57,500 nucleotides of DNA from an uncultured Flavobacteriales bacterium (GCA_905478295.1 CAJQHZ010000016.1:1-57500), one strand, 5' to 3'; positions 15,832 to 25,439 are shown, counted from the first letter of the stretch. Numbers and translations: made by a program. The notes: generated from the sequence alone by a model not told the origin.

Positions 15832-16806
15832 ATGGAATGGACTCCTGAAATGATGAAGAAGCTCGAAGAGCTTCGCACAAAAATTGAAAGTACCGGCCAG
15901 GATTTTGAGACCTATGTTGACGGTTGGCAACGTGCGCAGTTTAAAAATTACTGGGACTATATTCAATTAGAGACGCTTCTTAGTCTTCAACGTCCTGTAA
16001 CGGATGTTCAGGACGAACCTATCTTCATTATTTATCACCAGATTACAGAGTTGTATTTTAAACTTGCTCGTATTGAAATTGATACAATCGCTTCTGCTGA
16101 AACGTTAGAAGTGTCCGATTTCAAGGAGCGTATAGATCGTTTAAATCGCTATTTCGGTGCGCTGCGTAGTAGTTTCGGTGTCATGGAAAAAGGCATGAAG
16201 AAGTCAGAGTTTTTGGCTTTTCGAGACGCCTTAGCTCCTGCATCCGGTTTTCAAAGTGCACAGTATCGTATGATTGAATTGGGCTGTGCCCCAGTGATCA
16301 ACATCGTTGCAGAATCGAAGCGTGAAGGTTTACTTCGTTCCTCTATCGAAGAGCAGATGGAAGCTATTTATTGGCGCGATGGTGCGAAAATAGAGTCCAC
16401 AGGACAGCCTGCCTATACGGCCGTACAATTCATTGAGAAGTATTGGGATGATTTTCTTTTTGCTGCCGAGTCTTACGAGCACTGTAATATTTGGGAGCGC
16501 TTTTGTGAATTAAAACGCAATGGGCTTAGCGATGAAGAATTGGCAAGTCTCGAGAATTCATTGCGTTTGTTGGATTTGAATGTCAATGTAAACTGGCCCT
16601 TGCAGCATTATAAAACGGCGGTGCGGTATTTATCGAAGAAGCCAACTGATATTGCCGCTACAGGCGGTACGAATTGGCAGAAGTACTTACCTCCGAGATT
16701 CCAGCGCCGCATTTTCTACCCTGAACTGTGGACGGCTGATCAACGAGCCGAATGGGGTAAGAGTTGGGTAGATGAAGTACTACGAGAAATAGAAGGGGTT
16801 AAATGA
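15832..16806 (+). CDS. kynA: tryptophan 2,3-dioxygenase family protein
   Basis: Heme enzyme that opens the indole ring of tryptophan to N-formylkynurenine, the first step of the kynurenine pathway. The 324-residue protein has the N-terminal YWDYIQLETLLSLQ segment and the substrate-side histidine block IFIIYHQITELYFK (canonical HQxYELWFK, with Tyr for Trp). The C-terminal block WPLQHYKTAVRYL provides the proximal heme His, followed by ATGGTNWQKYLPP. Other kynurenine-pathway genes are absent from the window. The downstream M23 peptidase gene overlaps by 4 nt (ATGA), so both are on one message although no functional link is obvious. Confidence 0.9.
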   Translation: MEWTPEMMKKLEELRTKIESTGQDFETYVDGWQRAQFKNYWDYIQLETLLSLQRPVTDVQDEPIFIIYHQITELYFKLARIEIDTIASAETLEVSDFKERIDRLNRYFGALRSSFGVMEKGMKKSEFLAFRDALAPASGFQSAQYRMIELGCAPVINIVAESKREGLLRSSIEEQMEAIYWRDGAKIESTGQPAYTAVQFIEKYWDDFLFAAESYEHCNIWERFCELKRNGLSDEELASLENSLRLLDLNVNVNWPLQHYKTAVRYLSKKPTDIAATGGTNWQKYLPPRFQRRIFYPELWTADQRAEWGKSWVDEVLREIEGVK

Positions 16807-18047
16807 GTTTAAAAAAGAATGCCTGGATCGCGTTAGCGGCTCTTTTTGTGTTGCTCATAATTTGGGTGATTTCTTCTAAAAATGAACAGGTAAATGTCCT
16901 AGAGAATCAGGAAGAAGTTGCTGCGGTAGTGGAACCTAAAGTGGTTCTTACGTTACCTGCAGATACCTTGCGTTTCGAAAAGCATACCATTGTATCAGGC
17001 GAGAGTTTTGGAGCACTTTTGGGCAAACGCGGTATTGGTACGGCTCAGATATATAAAATCGCAGCAGCAGTGGAGAACGATTTTAATGTTCGTCGCATTC
17101 GCGCGGGTATTGAAGTCCAATTCGCTACTGGTGACAGTTCACTTTTTCCGGCATTCTTCATTTATCCAGAAAGTAAATATGAATATTGGATCATCGGGCT
17201 TCAAGATTCTATTTATGCAAAAAAAGTAGAGAAAGAACGCGAGGTACGCAGAAGAGCCATTTCAGGGACCATCGATGATGCACTTTATCTCAGCGTAGGG
17301 CGATCTGGCGGCACGCAGGCACTCGCCATGTCCCTAGTGGAGGTATATGCATGGACTATTGATTTCTTCCGTCTACAAAAAGGAGATGCCTTTAGTGTTA
17401 TTTACGAAGAGGAGTATGTAGATGATACGGTTTACGTAGGATTTAATAGTATCGTAGCGGCAAATTTGACCCACATGGGCAATGATTTCTATTCCTTTCC
17501 TTATGAAAATGAATTGGGTTTTCATGACTACTACGATGAAGAAGGGCGCAGCTTAAGAAAAACATTTCTTCGAGCGCCACTGAATTTTACGCGTATTTCT
17601 TCGCGGTATTCAGGTCGCCGATTTCATCCGGTACAAAAGCGCTGGAAAGCACATTTAGGAACAGATTATGCAGCTCCGACTGGAACGCCCATTATGACTA
17701 CTGCAGACGGTGTCATCATTGCCGCCCAGTATACTTCTGCAAACGGAAATTATGTTAAGGTTCGCCACAACAGCACTTACGCTACTCAATATCTACACAT
17801 GAGCAAAATTAAGCCTGGCATTAGAAACGGTGCGAAGGTGAAACAGGGCGATGTCATCGGGTATGTAGGCTCTACCGGCTTAGCTACCGGTCCGCACGTG
17901 TGTTACCGATTTTGGGCAAACGGAAGGCAGGTTGATCCGTACAAGCAAAAATTACCCGATGCTAAGCCGCTTACCGCCGATCGCATGGAGGCGTATCAAT
18001 CCTACATGACTCGTTTGAAAGTAGAATTGGATTCCCTTACCCAATAA
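16803..18047 (+). CDS. membrane-anchored M23 family peptidase (LytM-like) with HxC variant
   Basis: Predicted periplasmic cell-wall endopeptidase of 414 residues. There is an N-terminal membrane anchor (about 8-25), a LysM/opacity-associated-like region (about 60-115; HTIVSGESFGALLGKRGIG), a middle domain, and a C-terminal M23 domain (about 280-385). The zinc motif HxxxD is present (HLGTD). The second motif, usually HxH, reads GPHVCYRFW, so the last His ligand is replaced by Cys. I recall the same HVCYRF form in other Bacteroidetes M23 proteins, so this looks like a subfamily trait. Cys could still bind zinc. The gene overlaps kynA by 4 nt and converges on leuS with an 11-nt overlap. Confidence 0.88.
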   Translation: MSLKKNAWIALAALFVLLIIWVISSKNEQVNVLENQEEVAAVVEPKVVLTLPADTLRFEKHTIVSGESFGALLGKRGIGTAQIYKIAAAVENDFNVRRIRAGIEVQFATGDSSLFPAFFIYPESKYEYWIIGLQDSIYAKKVEKEREVRRRAISGTIDDALYLSVGRSGGTQALAMSLVEVYAWTIDFFRLQKGDAFSVIYEEEYVDDTVYVGFNSIVAANLTHMGNDFYSFPYENELGFHDYYDEEGRSLRKTFLRAPLNFTRISSRYSGRRFHPVQKRWKAHLGTDYAAPTGTPIMTTADGVIIAAQYTSANGNYVKVRHNSTYATQYLHMSKIKPGIRNGAKVKQGDVIGYVGSTGLATGPHVCYRFWANGRQVDPYKQKLPDAKPLTADRMEAYQSYMTRLKVELDSLTQ

Positions 18048-20796
18048 CGATATTGATAATACGTCCAGGTACGACTATCATTTTACGTACTTGCTTCTCA
18101 CCGATCTGTTCTAAAGTACGAGGATCTTCTAGCACTGCTTTTTCAATAGCTTCTTTAGCCATGTCCAGCGGTAATTCTAATTGGAAACGTACTTTTCCAT
18201 TGAAAGAAACAGGGTAATTCTTGCTGCTTTCGATCAGATAGCTTTCGTTGTGTAGTGGGTAGACCGTATGGGTCACAGAACCTGTACCGCCTAGCTTTTC
18301 CCAAAGCTCCTCTGCTAAATGTGGCGCAAACGGCGCGATGAGTCGAACTAAAGGTTCAAGCACTTCTCGATTATTTGCCTTTAACTCCGTTAATTCATTC
18401 GTAGCGATCATGAAAGCACTGACCGAAGTGTTGAAACTGAAGTTTTCAATATCCGCGCCTACCTTTTTTATACACGTATGCGCTGCTTTAAGCGCTTTTT
18501 TAACCGCTGGAGCATCACTTACATCGAAGGTGCCGTCCATGTGAAACAGCTTCCAAAATTTACGTTGGAATCCAGCAACTCCACTTAATCCTTGTGTATT
18601 CCATGGTTTACTCTGTTCAATGGGACCTAAGAACATTTCATACATACGGAGTACGTCAGCGCCATATTTTGTTACAATGTCGTCCGGATTCGTAACGTTG
18701 AATTTCGATTTGGACATTTTTTCTACTTCCCTGCTACAGATGTATCTCCCTTCCTCTAAAATGAATTCGGCACTCTTGTACTCTTCGCGCCAATTCTTAA
18801 ACGCTTCAACATCCAACTCATCGCCTTGCAGGAAACTTACATCCGCATGCAGTGGATGTGTTTCGTATTGGTCCTTTAAGCCGGCACTTACGAACGTATT
18901 TGTGCCATTGATGCGATGCACAAAAGCGCTGATGCCTTGAATCATCCCTTGATTGATAAGTTTCTGAAAGGGCTCATCAAAATTAATATGGCCTAAATCA
19001 TAAAGTGCTTTTGTCCAAAACCTTGAGTAGAGCAGGTGGCCGGTGGCGTGTTCAGAACCGCCCACATAAAGATCGACTTGATTCCAATACGCTACAGTTG
19101 ACTCACCGGCAAATTCCGCGTCATTGTGCGCGTCCATGTAACGCAAGAAGTACCAGGAAGATCCTGCCCAACCGGGCATGGTGGTGGTTTCTAATGGAGA
19201 TCCTTTGTATGTCCAGTTTTCTGCCCGTGCCAATGGCGGTTCCCCGTCTTCAGTTGGTAGGTAAGCATCTACTGCTGGAAGTGTTAAAGGAAGGTCTTCT
19301 AGAGGTAGCGTTTTTGGAATACCGTTTTCATAATACACGGGAATGGGCTCTCCCCAATACCGTTGGCGACCAAAGATTGCATCGCGTAGCTTGAACTGAG
19401 TGGCGCCTTTTCCGTAGCCAATTTCCTCTAAATGTTCAATCATTTTTTCCTTCGCTTCGATGCAATCTATACCATCAAGGAAACCTGAATTCACCATGTT
19501 ACCCGATTTCGCGTCGTAGCTTTCTGTAGCTATGTCTCCGCCTTCAACTACTTCAACGATAGGTAGGTCGAAGTGCTTTGCAAAGGCATAGTCTCTGCTG
19601 TCGTGGGCAGGTACGGCCATTACGGCTCCTGTTCCATAGCTGGCTAAAACATAATCACCAATCCAGATAGGTACAGGTGCTTTTGTGACAGGATGGAGTG
19701 CAAAGGCGCCGGTGAAACAGCCGCTGATGGTTTTTGTATCTGCCATTCGATCGCGCTCACTGCGCGATGCGGCTTTTTCTTTATAGGCTGCTACGGCCTC
19801 GCTGCGCTCGGCCGTCGTAATAATATCAACCCATTCGTGTTCAGGTGCTAGGGTTAGAAAAGTCGCCCCAAAGAGCGTATCCGGGCGGGTAGAGAAAACT
19901 TCAATCTGTCCAGGGTGGTTTTGAATGTCAAAGAACAGCGCAGCCCCTACAGATTTACCAATCCAATTGCGCTGTGTTTCTTTCAATGCGTTGCTCCAGT
20001 CGATGCGATCGAGACCTTCCAAAAGGCGGTCTGCAAATGCGGTAATGCGCATGGACCACTGCATCATTTTTTTCTGAATGACTGGATGGCCGCCTCTTTC
20101 ACTTACACCGTCTTTCACCTCATCATTTGCAAGTACGGTTCCCAATGCTGGACACCAGTTCACGTTACTTTCGCTACGGTAGGCCAAACGGTAATTCAAG
20201 AGCACCTCAGATTGGGCCTTTTCGTTCAAGCCTTTCCACTCCTCTGCGGTAAGCAACAGTACTTCGGTTTCTGCTGCATGAAGACCCCCAGTTCCGTATT
20301 CATTTAAATGTTGAACGAGGGAATCAATATGACGACTTTTTCCACTAGTATGGTCATACCAAGCGTCAAAAAGTTGAATAAAAATCCATTGTGTCCATTT
20401 ATAATAGGATGGATCTGTCGTTTTAAATTCACGTGACCAATCTAATCCAAACCCAATGTTATCCAATTGCTCGCGGTAGCGGGCTGAATTGATTGCGGTG
20501 GTTTTTTCTGGGTGTTGGCCGGTTTGAATGGCGTATTGTTCTGCAGGAAGACCGAAGGCGTCATAGCCCATAGGATGCAAGACATTGAATCCTTTTTGCT
20601 TTTTGTAACGGCCATAAATATCTGAGGCTATGTATCCTAGCGGATGTCCTACGTGCAATCCCGCACCTGAAGGGTAAGGGAACATGTCCAACACATAAAA
20701 CTTGGGTTGGTCACTCGAGTTTGGAGCATGATAGGTGCCATTGTTGGCCCAAATCTGCTGCCATTTTTTATCTATTTCGTTGTGGTTGTACTCCAT
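18037..20796 (-). CDS. leuS: leucyl-tRNA synthetase
   Basis: Charges tRNA-Leu. I start it at the ATG at 20796 (MEYNHNEIDKKWQQIW), which matches the normal LeuS beginning; the frame continues 29 codons upstream but without family similarity. The protein of 919 residues has the HIGH motif as HVGH in PYPSGAGLHVGHPLGY, a CP1 editing domain (TRPDTLFGATF, GTGAVMAVPAHDSRD), the KMSKS loop as MSKSKFNV, and an anticodon-binding helical domain at the C-terminus. It is divergent from ftsX with 69 nt between starts and convergent with the M23 gene (11-nt overlap). Confidence 0.97.
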   Translation of the reverse strand: MEYNHNEIDKKWQQIWANNGTYHAPNSSDQPKFYVLDMFPYPSGAGLHVGHPLGYIASDIYGRYKKQKGFNVLHPMGYDAFGLPAEQYAIQTGQHPEKTTAINSARYREQLDNIGFGLDWSREFKTTDPSYYKWTQWIFIQLFDAWYDHTSGKSRHIDSLVQHLNEYGTGGLHAAETEVLLLTAEEWKGLNEKAQSEVLLNYRLAYRSESNVNWCPALGTVLANDEVKDGVSERGGHPVIQKKMMQWSMRITAFADRLLEGLDRIDWSNALKETQRNWIGKSVGAALFFDIQNHPGQIEVFSTRPDTLFGATFLTLAPEHEWVDIITTAERSEAVAAYKEKAASRSERDRMADTKTISGCFTGAFALHPVTKAPVPIWIGDYVLASYGTGAVMAVPAHDSRDYAFAKHFDLPIVEVVEGGDIATESYDAKSGNMVNSGFLDGIDCIEAKEKMIEHLEEIGYGKGATQFKLRDAIFGRQRYWGEPIPVYYENGIPKTLPLEDLPLTLPAVDAYLPTEDGEPPLARAENWTYKGSPLETTTMPGWAGSSWYFLRYMDAHNDAEFAGESTVAYWNQVDLYVGGSEHATGHLLYSRFWTKALYDLGHINFDEPFQKLINQGMIQGISAFVHRINGTNTFVSAGLKDQYETHPLHADVSFLQGDELDVEAFKNWREEYKSAEFILEEGRYICSREVEKMSKSKFNVTNPDDIVTKYGADVLRMYEMFLGPIEQSKPWNTQGLSGVAGFQRKFWKLFHMDGTFDVSDAPAVKKALKAAHTCIKKVGADIENFSFNTSVSAFMIATNELTELKANNREVLEPLVRLIAPFAPHLAEELWEKLGGTGSVTHTVYPLHNESYLIESSKNYPVSFNGKVRFQLELPLDMAKEAIEKAVLEDPRTLEQIGEKQVRKMIVVPGRIINIVIG

Positions 20797-20865
20797 AGCG
20801 TTAAAGAAGTGTTGAACATGCGCGAAATTAGTGAATGCGCCGCTAGATTTACTATTTTCGCTGCA

Positions 20866-21744
20866 ATGAGTTCCAAAGAACAAAAATTTACTTCTTCGCG
20901 CGTTCGGTCGTCGTACCTGTCTGTTGTCGTTTCCATGACCCTCGTCCTGTTTGTACTTGGCGTTTTGGGCTCGCTCGTATTTTCTGCAAAGACGTTGGCC
21001 CAGGCTGTGCGTGAAAACTTCACTTTTACCTTGGTATTAGATGAATCCGTTCCAGAAGAAGAGTTGCGCACCTTAGTAAAATCGCAGCAGTTAGCGGACT
21101 ATGCGAAAAGTGCTGAATTAGTGACGAAGGAGGAAGCAGCAAGAGCTCTTCAAGCAGATTTAGGTGAGGATTTTGTAGAATTCTTAGGGTACAATCCGCT
21201 TTCAAATACCGTGGACTTGCATTTAAACGGCACTTTTGTTGCTTCAGGTAATCTCGAAGCGCTGCGGCAAGAACTACTTCGGGATCCTTACATTGAAGAT
21301 GTACTCTACGATCTAGACCTCATTACCCTAGTAAATCAAAACATTGAAAAGATTAGCTGGATTCTTGCTGGGGCCGTTTTGGTGTTGTTGTTGGTGGCAC
21401 TCGCGTTGATTAATTCGAGCATACGTCTAACGATCTATTCTAAACGTTTTCTTTTGAAGACTATGCAGTTGGTAGGAGCCACCTCAGGGTTTATTAGAAG
21501 GCCGTATCTTTTAAATAGTTTAGTATTAGGTTTGCTGAGTGCGGCATTGAGTATAGGGTTATTACTCGTTTTAGGTACGGCGCTGGATAATTATTTTCCC
21601 GCCCTCCTCGCACTTTTTGAGAGAGAAACTATGTTGGTAGTATTTGCTGCCTTATTATGCATTGGGCTGCTAGTACCCGGGGTATCTACCGCCATTGCAA
21701 TCCGAAAATATTTAAAATTAAGAACGAACGAATTATACTATTAA
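20866..21744 (+). CDS. ftsX: cell-division protein FtsX (ABC permease)
   Basis: Membrane part of the FtsEX complex, which relays the state of the divisome to cell-wall hydrolases. From the ATG at 20866 (MSSKEQKF) the protein is 292 residues. It has a first membrane segment (about 22-45), an extracellular loop (about 46-170) with the FtsX-type start FTFTLVLDE, then three further membrane segments in the FtsX/MacB permease domain. The frame extends upstream to 20707, but that part overlaps leuS antisense and adds a non-family hydrophobic leader. ftsE is not adjacent, which is common in Bacteroidetes. It is first in the ftsX-DUF3098-uppP-truB group. Confidence 0.93.
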   Translation: MSSKEQKFTSSRVRSSYLSVVVSMTLVLFVLGVLGSLVFSAKTLAQAVRENFTFTLVLDESVPEEELRTLVKSQQLADYAKSAELVTKEEAARALQADLGEDFVEFLGYNPLSNTVDLHLNGTFVASGNLEALRQELLRDPYIEDVLYDLDLITLVNQNIEKISWILAGAVLVLLLVALALINSSIRLTIYSKRFLLKTMQLVGATSGFIRRPYLLNSLVLGLLSAALSIGLLLVLGTALDNYFPALLALFERETMLVVFAALLCIGLLVPGVSTAIAIRKYLKLRTNELYY

Positions 21745-21746
21745 CT

Positions 21747-21980
21747 ATGGAAAACAAAGACACTTTCCTTTTCGACCGCAGAAAATATGTAGTCCTTATC
21801 GCTGGATTAGTTATGCTTGCTATTGGATTTGCCTTAATGTTAGGCGGTGGTTCAGACGCGCCGGATGAATTCAACGAAGCCATTTTTGGTGCACAGCGTA
21901 TTGGTGTGGCGCCTTGGTTCATTTTTATCGGTTTATTGTTGCCTATCGCAGCAATTATGATGAAGAAAAAGGAAGATTAA
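21747..21980 (+). CDS. DUF3098 small membrane protein
   Basis: A 77-residue protein with two membrane segments (about 14-34 and 53-70) joined by a short polar loop (GGGSDAPDEFNEAIFGAQR) and a basic/acidic tail KKKED. It matches the DUF3098 family, which in Bacteroidetes sits between ftsX and uppP exactly as here (2 nt after ftsX, 9 nt before uppP). The function is unknown; conserved linkage suggests a role in division or envelope synthesis. I chose the ATG at 21747 because the longer frame overlaps the end of ftsX. Confidence 0.88.
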   Translation: MENKDTFLFDRRKYVVLIAGLVMLAIGFALMLGGGSDAPDEFNEAIFGAQRIGVAPWFIFIGLLLPIAAIMMKKKED

Positions 21981-21989
21981 GTTTTTACT

Positions 21990-22790
21990 ATGACGCCAAT
22001 CCAAGCCTTAATTCTTGGTCTCCTGCAAGGCCTCACGGAATTCTTACCCGTAAGTTCTTCTGGTCATCTTGAAATCGGTAAAGCACTTTTTGGTCTCGAG
22101 ATGTCGGGTGCTCAAAGCTTAACGTTTGATGTCGTCGTGCATGCAGGTACCGCGCTATCCACAATCGTTGTGTTTAGAAAGGACATTGCCGAGCTCATCT
22201 CGGGCGTGTTAAAATTCAAATGGAATGCGGAAACAAAGTTTGTAAGTTTCGTTTTGATCTCAATGCTACCGGCGGCGTTCATCGGATTAATCTTTGAAGA
22301 ACAGATTGGTGCTTTATTTGAAGGGCAATTACTACTTATAGGTGCAATGTTAGCCTTAACAGGAGTATTACTTTTTCTCGCAGACCGTGCGAGAGAAACA
22401 CGTAAAAGCGTTCAGTGGATTGATGCATTTGTGGTTGGATTGGCTCAAGCAGTGGCCATCTTGCCGGGAATCTCTCGCAGTGGAGCAACCATCTCTACCT
22501 CCGTCCTGCTTGGTATAGACCGTGCGAAGGCAGCACGATTCTCTTTTTTAATGGTACTTCCCATAATCCTGGGTAAAGCATTTTTAGATGCAAAAGATAT
22601 TGTCGCAGGGGAGACCATGGGTGAAGAAGTCAGTGGTTCCGTTTTAATTATTGGTTTACTTGCGGCTTTCCTTAGTGGTATTGTCGCATGTAATTGGATG
22701 GTCGCACTCGTGAAGCGCAGCCAATTGAAATATTTCTCTTATTACTGTTTCGTGGTGGCTGCCATCGTGTTGATCAGTCAACTCGTCTAA
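21990..22790 (+). CDS. uppP: undecaprenyl-diphosphate phosphatase (UppP/BacA)
   Basis: Integral membrane enzyme that removes a phosphate from undecaprenyl pyrophosphate to recycle the lipid carrier of peptidoglycan and surface glycans. The 266-residue protein has both family signatures, LTEFLPVSSSGHL (residues about 15-27, containing the catalytic Glu/Ser/His cluster) and LPGISRSGATIS (about 157-168), with about eight membrane segments between and around them. It lies 9 nt after the DUF3098 gene and 3 nt before truB, so it is translated from the same message. Confidence 0.96.
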   Translation: MTPIQALILGLLQGLTEFLPVSSSGHLEIGKALFGLEMSGAQSLTFDVVVHAGTALSTIVVFRKDIAELISGVLKFKWNAETKFVSFVLISMLPAAFIGLIFEEQIGALFEGQLLLIGAMLALTGVLLFLADRARETRKSVQWIDAFVVGLAQAVAILPGISRSGATISTSVLLGIDRAKAARFSFLMVLPIILGKAFLDAKDIVAGETMGEEVSGSVLIIGLLAAFLSGIVACNWMVALVKRSQLKYFSYYCFVVAAIVLISQLV

Positions 22791-22793
22791 GCT

Positions 22794-23495
22794 TTGACTA
22801 AAGCATCAATATTGGCAGGGGAAGTCCTACTGGTGGACAAACCTCTTAAGTGGACTAGCTTTCAAGCAGTCGCGAAAATTCGGTTTACCCTACAAAAAGA
22901 ATTGGGCCTTAAAAAGCTCAAAGTAGGACATGCAGGTACGCTTGATCCGCTGGCCACGGGCTTGCTTATTATTTGCGTGGGAAAAAAGACCAAAGAGATT
23001 GCCAGTTTTATGGGACAAGAGAAGGAGTATATTGCTGAAATCACTTTTGGTGGTACCACACCTTCATATGACTTAGAAAGTGAAATTGAAGCCACCTATC
23101 CAACCGAGCATATTTCTGCCGCTGCGATAACGGAAATACTCCCCCAGTTTCAAGGAGAAATACAACAGTATCCACCCATTTTTTCAGCGATCAAGCAAGG
23201 CGGTGTGCGCATGTACGAAAAAGCGCGTGCTGGAGAAGAAGTGATTGTGGAGCCGCGTACGGTTCACATTGATGAAATTGAAATTTTATCGTTTTCAGAC
23301 AATGTCTTAAAGCTTCGTGTACTTTGTGGTAAAGGAACCTACATCCGCTCTTTAGCACACGACTTGGGTAAGGCACTTCATTCTGGAGCCCATTTGAGCG
23401 CATTGCGAAGAACGAAAATCGGGTCCTTCGCTGCCGATGGCGCCAAGAATCCGATAGAATGGTCTGCGTATTTTAAGTCTGCCTTAAGGGGTTAG
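22794..23495 (+). CDS. truB: tRNA pseudouridine-55 synthase TruB
   Basis: Makes pseudouridine 55 in the T loop of tRNAs. The 233-residue protein begins at a TTG codon 3 nt after uppP; no in-frame ATG precedes the conserved core, so TTG is the likely start. Family features are the N-terminal LLVDKPLKWTSFQAV, the KVGHAGTLDPLATGLL block with the catalytic Asp, and CGKGTYIRSLAHDLG near the C-terminus. It lacks the extra C-terminal PUA domain of longer TruB proteins. Its end overlaps the opposite-strand membrane-protein gene by 4 nt. Confidence 0.95.
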   Translation: MTKASILAGEVLLVDKPLKWTSFQAVAKIRFTLQKELGLKKLKVGHAGTLDPLATGLLIICVGKKTKEIASFMGQEKEYIAEITFGGTTPSYDLESEIEATYPTEHISAAAITEILPQFQGEIQQYPPIFSAIKQGGVRMYEKARAGEEVIVEPRTVHIDEIEILSFSDNVLKLRVLCGKGTYIRSLAHDLGKALHSGAHLSALRRTKIGSFAADGAKNPIEWSAYFKSALRG

Positions 23496-24214
23496 TCTAG
23501 ATAGTTACTTTTCCAGAGGTTGGCATTGAAATTTTTCATTCTGCTAAAGCCGTAAAGCGCAGTCATTGCACCCGTAGAAAAGACCATCCAGAAGAAGAAG
23601 ATTACACGAAGGTGTAAAATGGTACCTGTATCCTTTGGCCCTCGAATAAGACTTTCCGGGAAGAGTAAGGCTACGGCCAAGCAAAAGCCAAATACGGTCT
23701 TCATGAGACTTTCGAAATCTCTAAAGGGGTATACTAAAGCTTTGCGTAAAGGGTGTAAATCATTACCCCATTTGGCAAGTAAGTAATGGTATCCGCCGCC
23801 CATCGGGACGAATAGTAAAGGGTCTTTGTCTTTCTCCGCTAATTTGAACATGCCTGCAGGTGCAATCATTTTGAATCCCTTAATCTCGCGACCCTGAGCC
23901 ATTTCAAATTCCTTAACAGCATCCAAAGCTTCAGCGGGGAACGTGCCGTTGAAACGTTTGGAATCTAAAAACCGAAGACGGTAGTCCACACAAAGCTTTT
24001 TGATATCCGTGATGTGGTAGATTTTATCCGACTCAAGTGCGTCAAAATTCAACACTTCATGATCGCCATTAGATTCGAACAGGTTTGCTAAAATTCGCTC
24101 GCCCTCAGTAGGAGCGTTGAGTAATGTTTTAAAACCTTCTAGAACATCTAAGTGAACTGAAGTTGTGTTTTTTGAGCGTAAGCCGCTCAATTTTTCATGT
24201 AGATTAACTCCCAT
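23492..24214 (-). CDS. membrane protein of unknown function
   Basis: Predicted 240-residue protein that I cannot assign to a named family. The first 165 residues are soluble and contain no known catalytic motif. Two membrane segments follow (about 168-185, FGFCLAVALLFPESL, and 199-222, LRVIFFFWMVFSTGAMTALYG), leaving a short C-terminal tail, so the large domain and the tail lie on the same side. It stands between truB and queA on the opposite strand. It overlaps truB by 4 nt and shares the 169-nt divergent region with queA. The intact frame and proper initiation context support a real gene. Confidence 0.7.
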   Translation of the reverse strand: MGVNLHEKLSGLRSKNTTSVHLDVLEGFKTLLNAPTEGERILANLFESNGDHEVLNFDALESDKIYHITDIKKLCVDYRLRFLDSKRFNGTFPAEALDAVKEFEMAQGREIKGFKMIAPAGMFKLAEKDKDPLLFVPMGGGYHYLLAKWGNDLHPLRKALVYPFRDFESLMKTVFGFCLAVALLFPESLIRGPKDTGTILHLRVIFFFWMVFSTGAMTALYGFSRMKNFNANLWKSNYLD

Positions 24215-24313
24215 AGTATTGTATTTGAATGCGTCCGTTCAATCCATGTGTGGCGAGTAAGTTTAACAAATGTCGGAACGGCATTGTTTAAAATTAATTG
24301 GTTCATATAAAAC

Positions 24314-24345
24314 TTGACAAAGGGGGTTTCGAAATTGTATCTTTG
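24314..24345 (+). promoter_or_regulatory. Bacteroidetes-type promoter of queA
   Basis: A TTG at 24314-24316 (the -33 element) and TATCTTTG at 24338-24345 (-7 element, full match to TAnnTTTG) are separated by 21 nt. The ATG at 24384 follows 38 nt after the -7 element. Confidence 0.75.
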
Positions 24346-24383
24346 CAGTTCTTTTAATATTAATTTTTCAAAGCCCGTAAGCT

Positions 24384-25439
24384 ATGAAAATGAAACTTTC
24401 ACATTTCGCGTATGACCTGCCAAAGGAACTTATCGCGCAAGAACCGATGATTCACCGCGACGATAGTCGTTTAATGGTAGTTCACAAAGACACTGGTGAA
24501 ATCGAACACAAGCACTTTCACGAAGTCATCGATTATTTTGACGATGGTGACGTAATGGTCCTCAACAACACAAAGGTATTTCCCGCTAGGATGTGGGGAA
24601 ATAAGGAAAAAACGGGTGCGCGCATCGAAGTTTTTCTACTTCGTGAGTTGAATTCTGAAAGCCGTTTGTGGGATGTATTGGTTGATCCGGCACGTAAAAT
24701 TAGAATTGGTAACAAGTTGTATTTTGGAGAAGATGATTCTCTAGTTGCTGAGGTTATTGATAACACGACCTCACGTGGACGAACGCTACGATTCCTTTTT
24801 GACGGAAGTTATGAGGAGTTCCGTGCGAAGTTGAAGGAAATGGGTGAAACGCCCTTACCGAAGTACATCGATCGCGAGCCTACAGAAGAAGATAGCGAAC
24901 GTTACCAGACCATTTTTGCAAAAGTTGAAGGTGCAGTTGCAGCCCCAGTTGCTGGATTGCATTTCTCAAAGCACCTTATGAAGCGCTTAGAAATCAAAGG
25001 GGTTCACTTACCGGAGCTAACGCACCATGTGGGTTTAGGAACTTTTCGCCCAGTTGAGGTGGAAGACTTAAGCAAACATAAAATGGACAGTGAACAATAT
25101 TCATTACCGCAAGGCACTGCAGATACCATTAACAAGGCATTAGCCGAAAAGCGAAGAGTATGTGCTATTGGTACGACCACCGTACGAACCATTGAGAGTT
25201 CTTTAACTACAGGTGGACGTGTGACGGGCAGTGAAGGTTGGACAAACAAGTTCATTTTCCCGCCCTATGAGGTAAAAGTACCAGATGCGATGGTGACTAA
25301 TTTCCATCCTCCAGGTTCTACTTTATTGATGATGAACAGTGCGATGTTGGGTCATGATTTGGCCATGCATTCGATCAACGAAGCCATTAAGGAAAAGTAC
25401 CGCTTCCTCGCTTTTGGAGATGCCATGTTGATCATCTAA
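24384..25439 (+). CDS. queA: S-adenosylmethionine:tRNA ribosyltransferase-isomerase
   Basis: Transfers and rearranges the ribosyl part of SAM onto preQ1 in tRNA to give epoxyqueuosine, a late step of queuosine synthesis. The 351-residue protein is colinear with QueA: N-terminal [17 protein letters not shown], the RDDSRLMVV segment, [14 protein letters not shown], the [13 protein letters not shown] strand, [23 protein letters not shown] and the C-terminal [12 protein letters not shown] second ATG two codons downstream is an equally possible start. It is transcribed alone from a clear promoter and ends at a strong terminator. Confidence 0.97.
   Translation: MKMKLSHFAYDLPKELIAQEPMIHRDDSRLMVVHKDTGEIEHKHFHEVIDYFDDGDVMVLNNTKVFPARMWGNKEKTGARIEVFLLRELNSESRLWDVLVDPARKIRIGNKLYFGEDDSLVAEVIDNTTSRGRTLRFLFDGSYEEFRAKLKEMGETPLPKYIDREPTEEDSERYQTIFAKVEGAVAAPVAGLHFSKHLMKRLEIKGVHLPELTHHVGLGTFRPVEVEDLSKHKMDSEQYSLPQGTADTINKALAEKRRVCAIGTTTVRTIESSLTTGGRVTGSEGWTNKFIFPPYEVKVPDAMVTNFHPPGSTLLMMNSAMLGHDLAMHSINEAIKEKYRFLAFGDAMLII

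Noticed and set aside
20707-20865. N-terminal extension of ftsX from the ATG at 20707
   Set aside because: This part is antisense to the 5' end of leuS, and the FtsX family begins at MSSKEQ at 20866.
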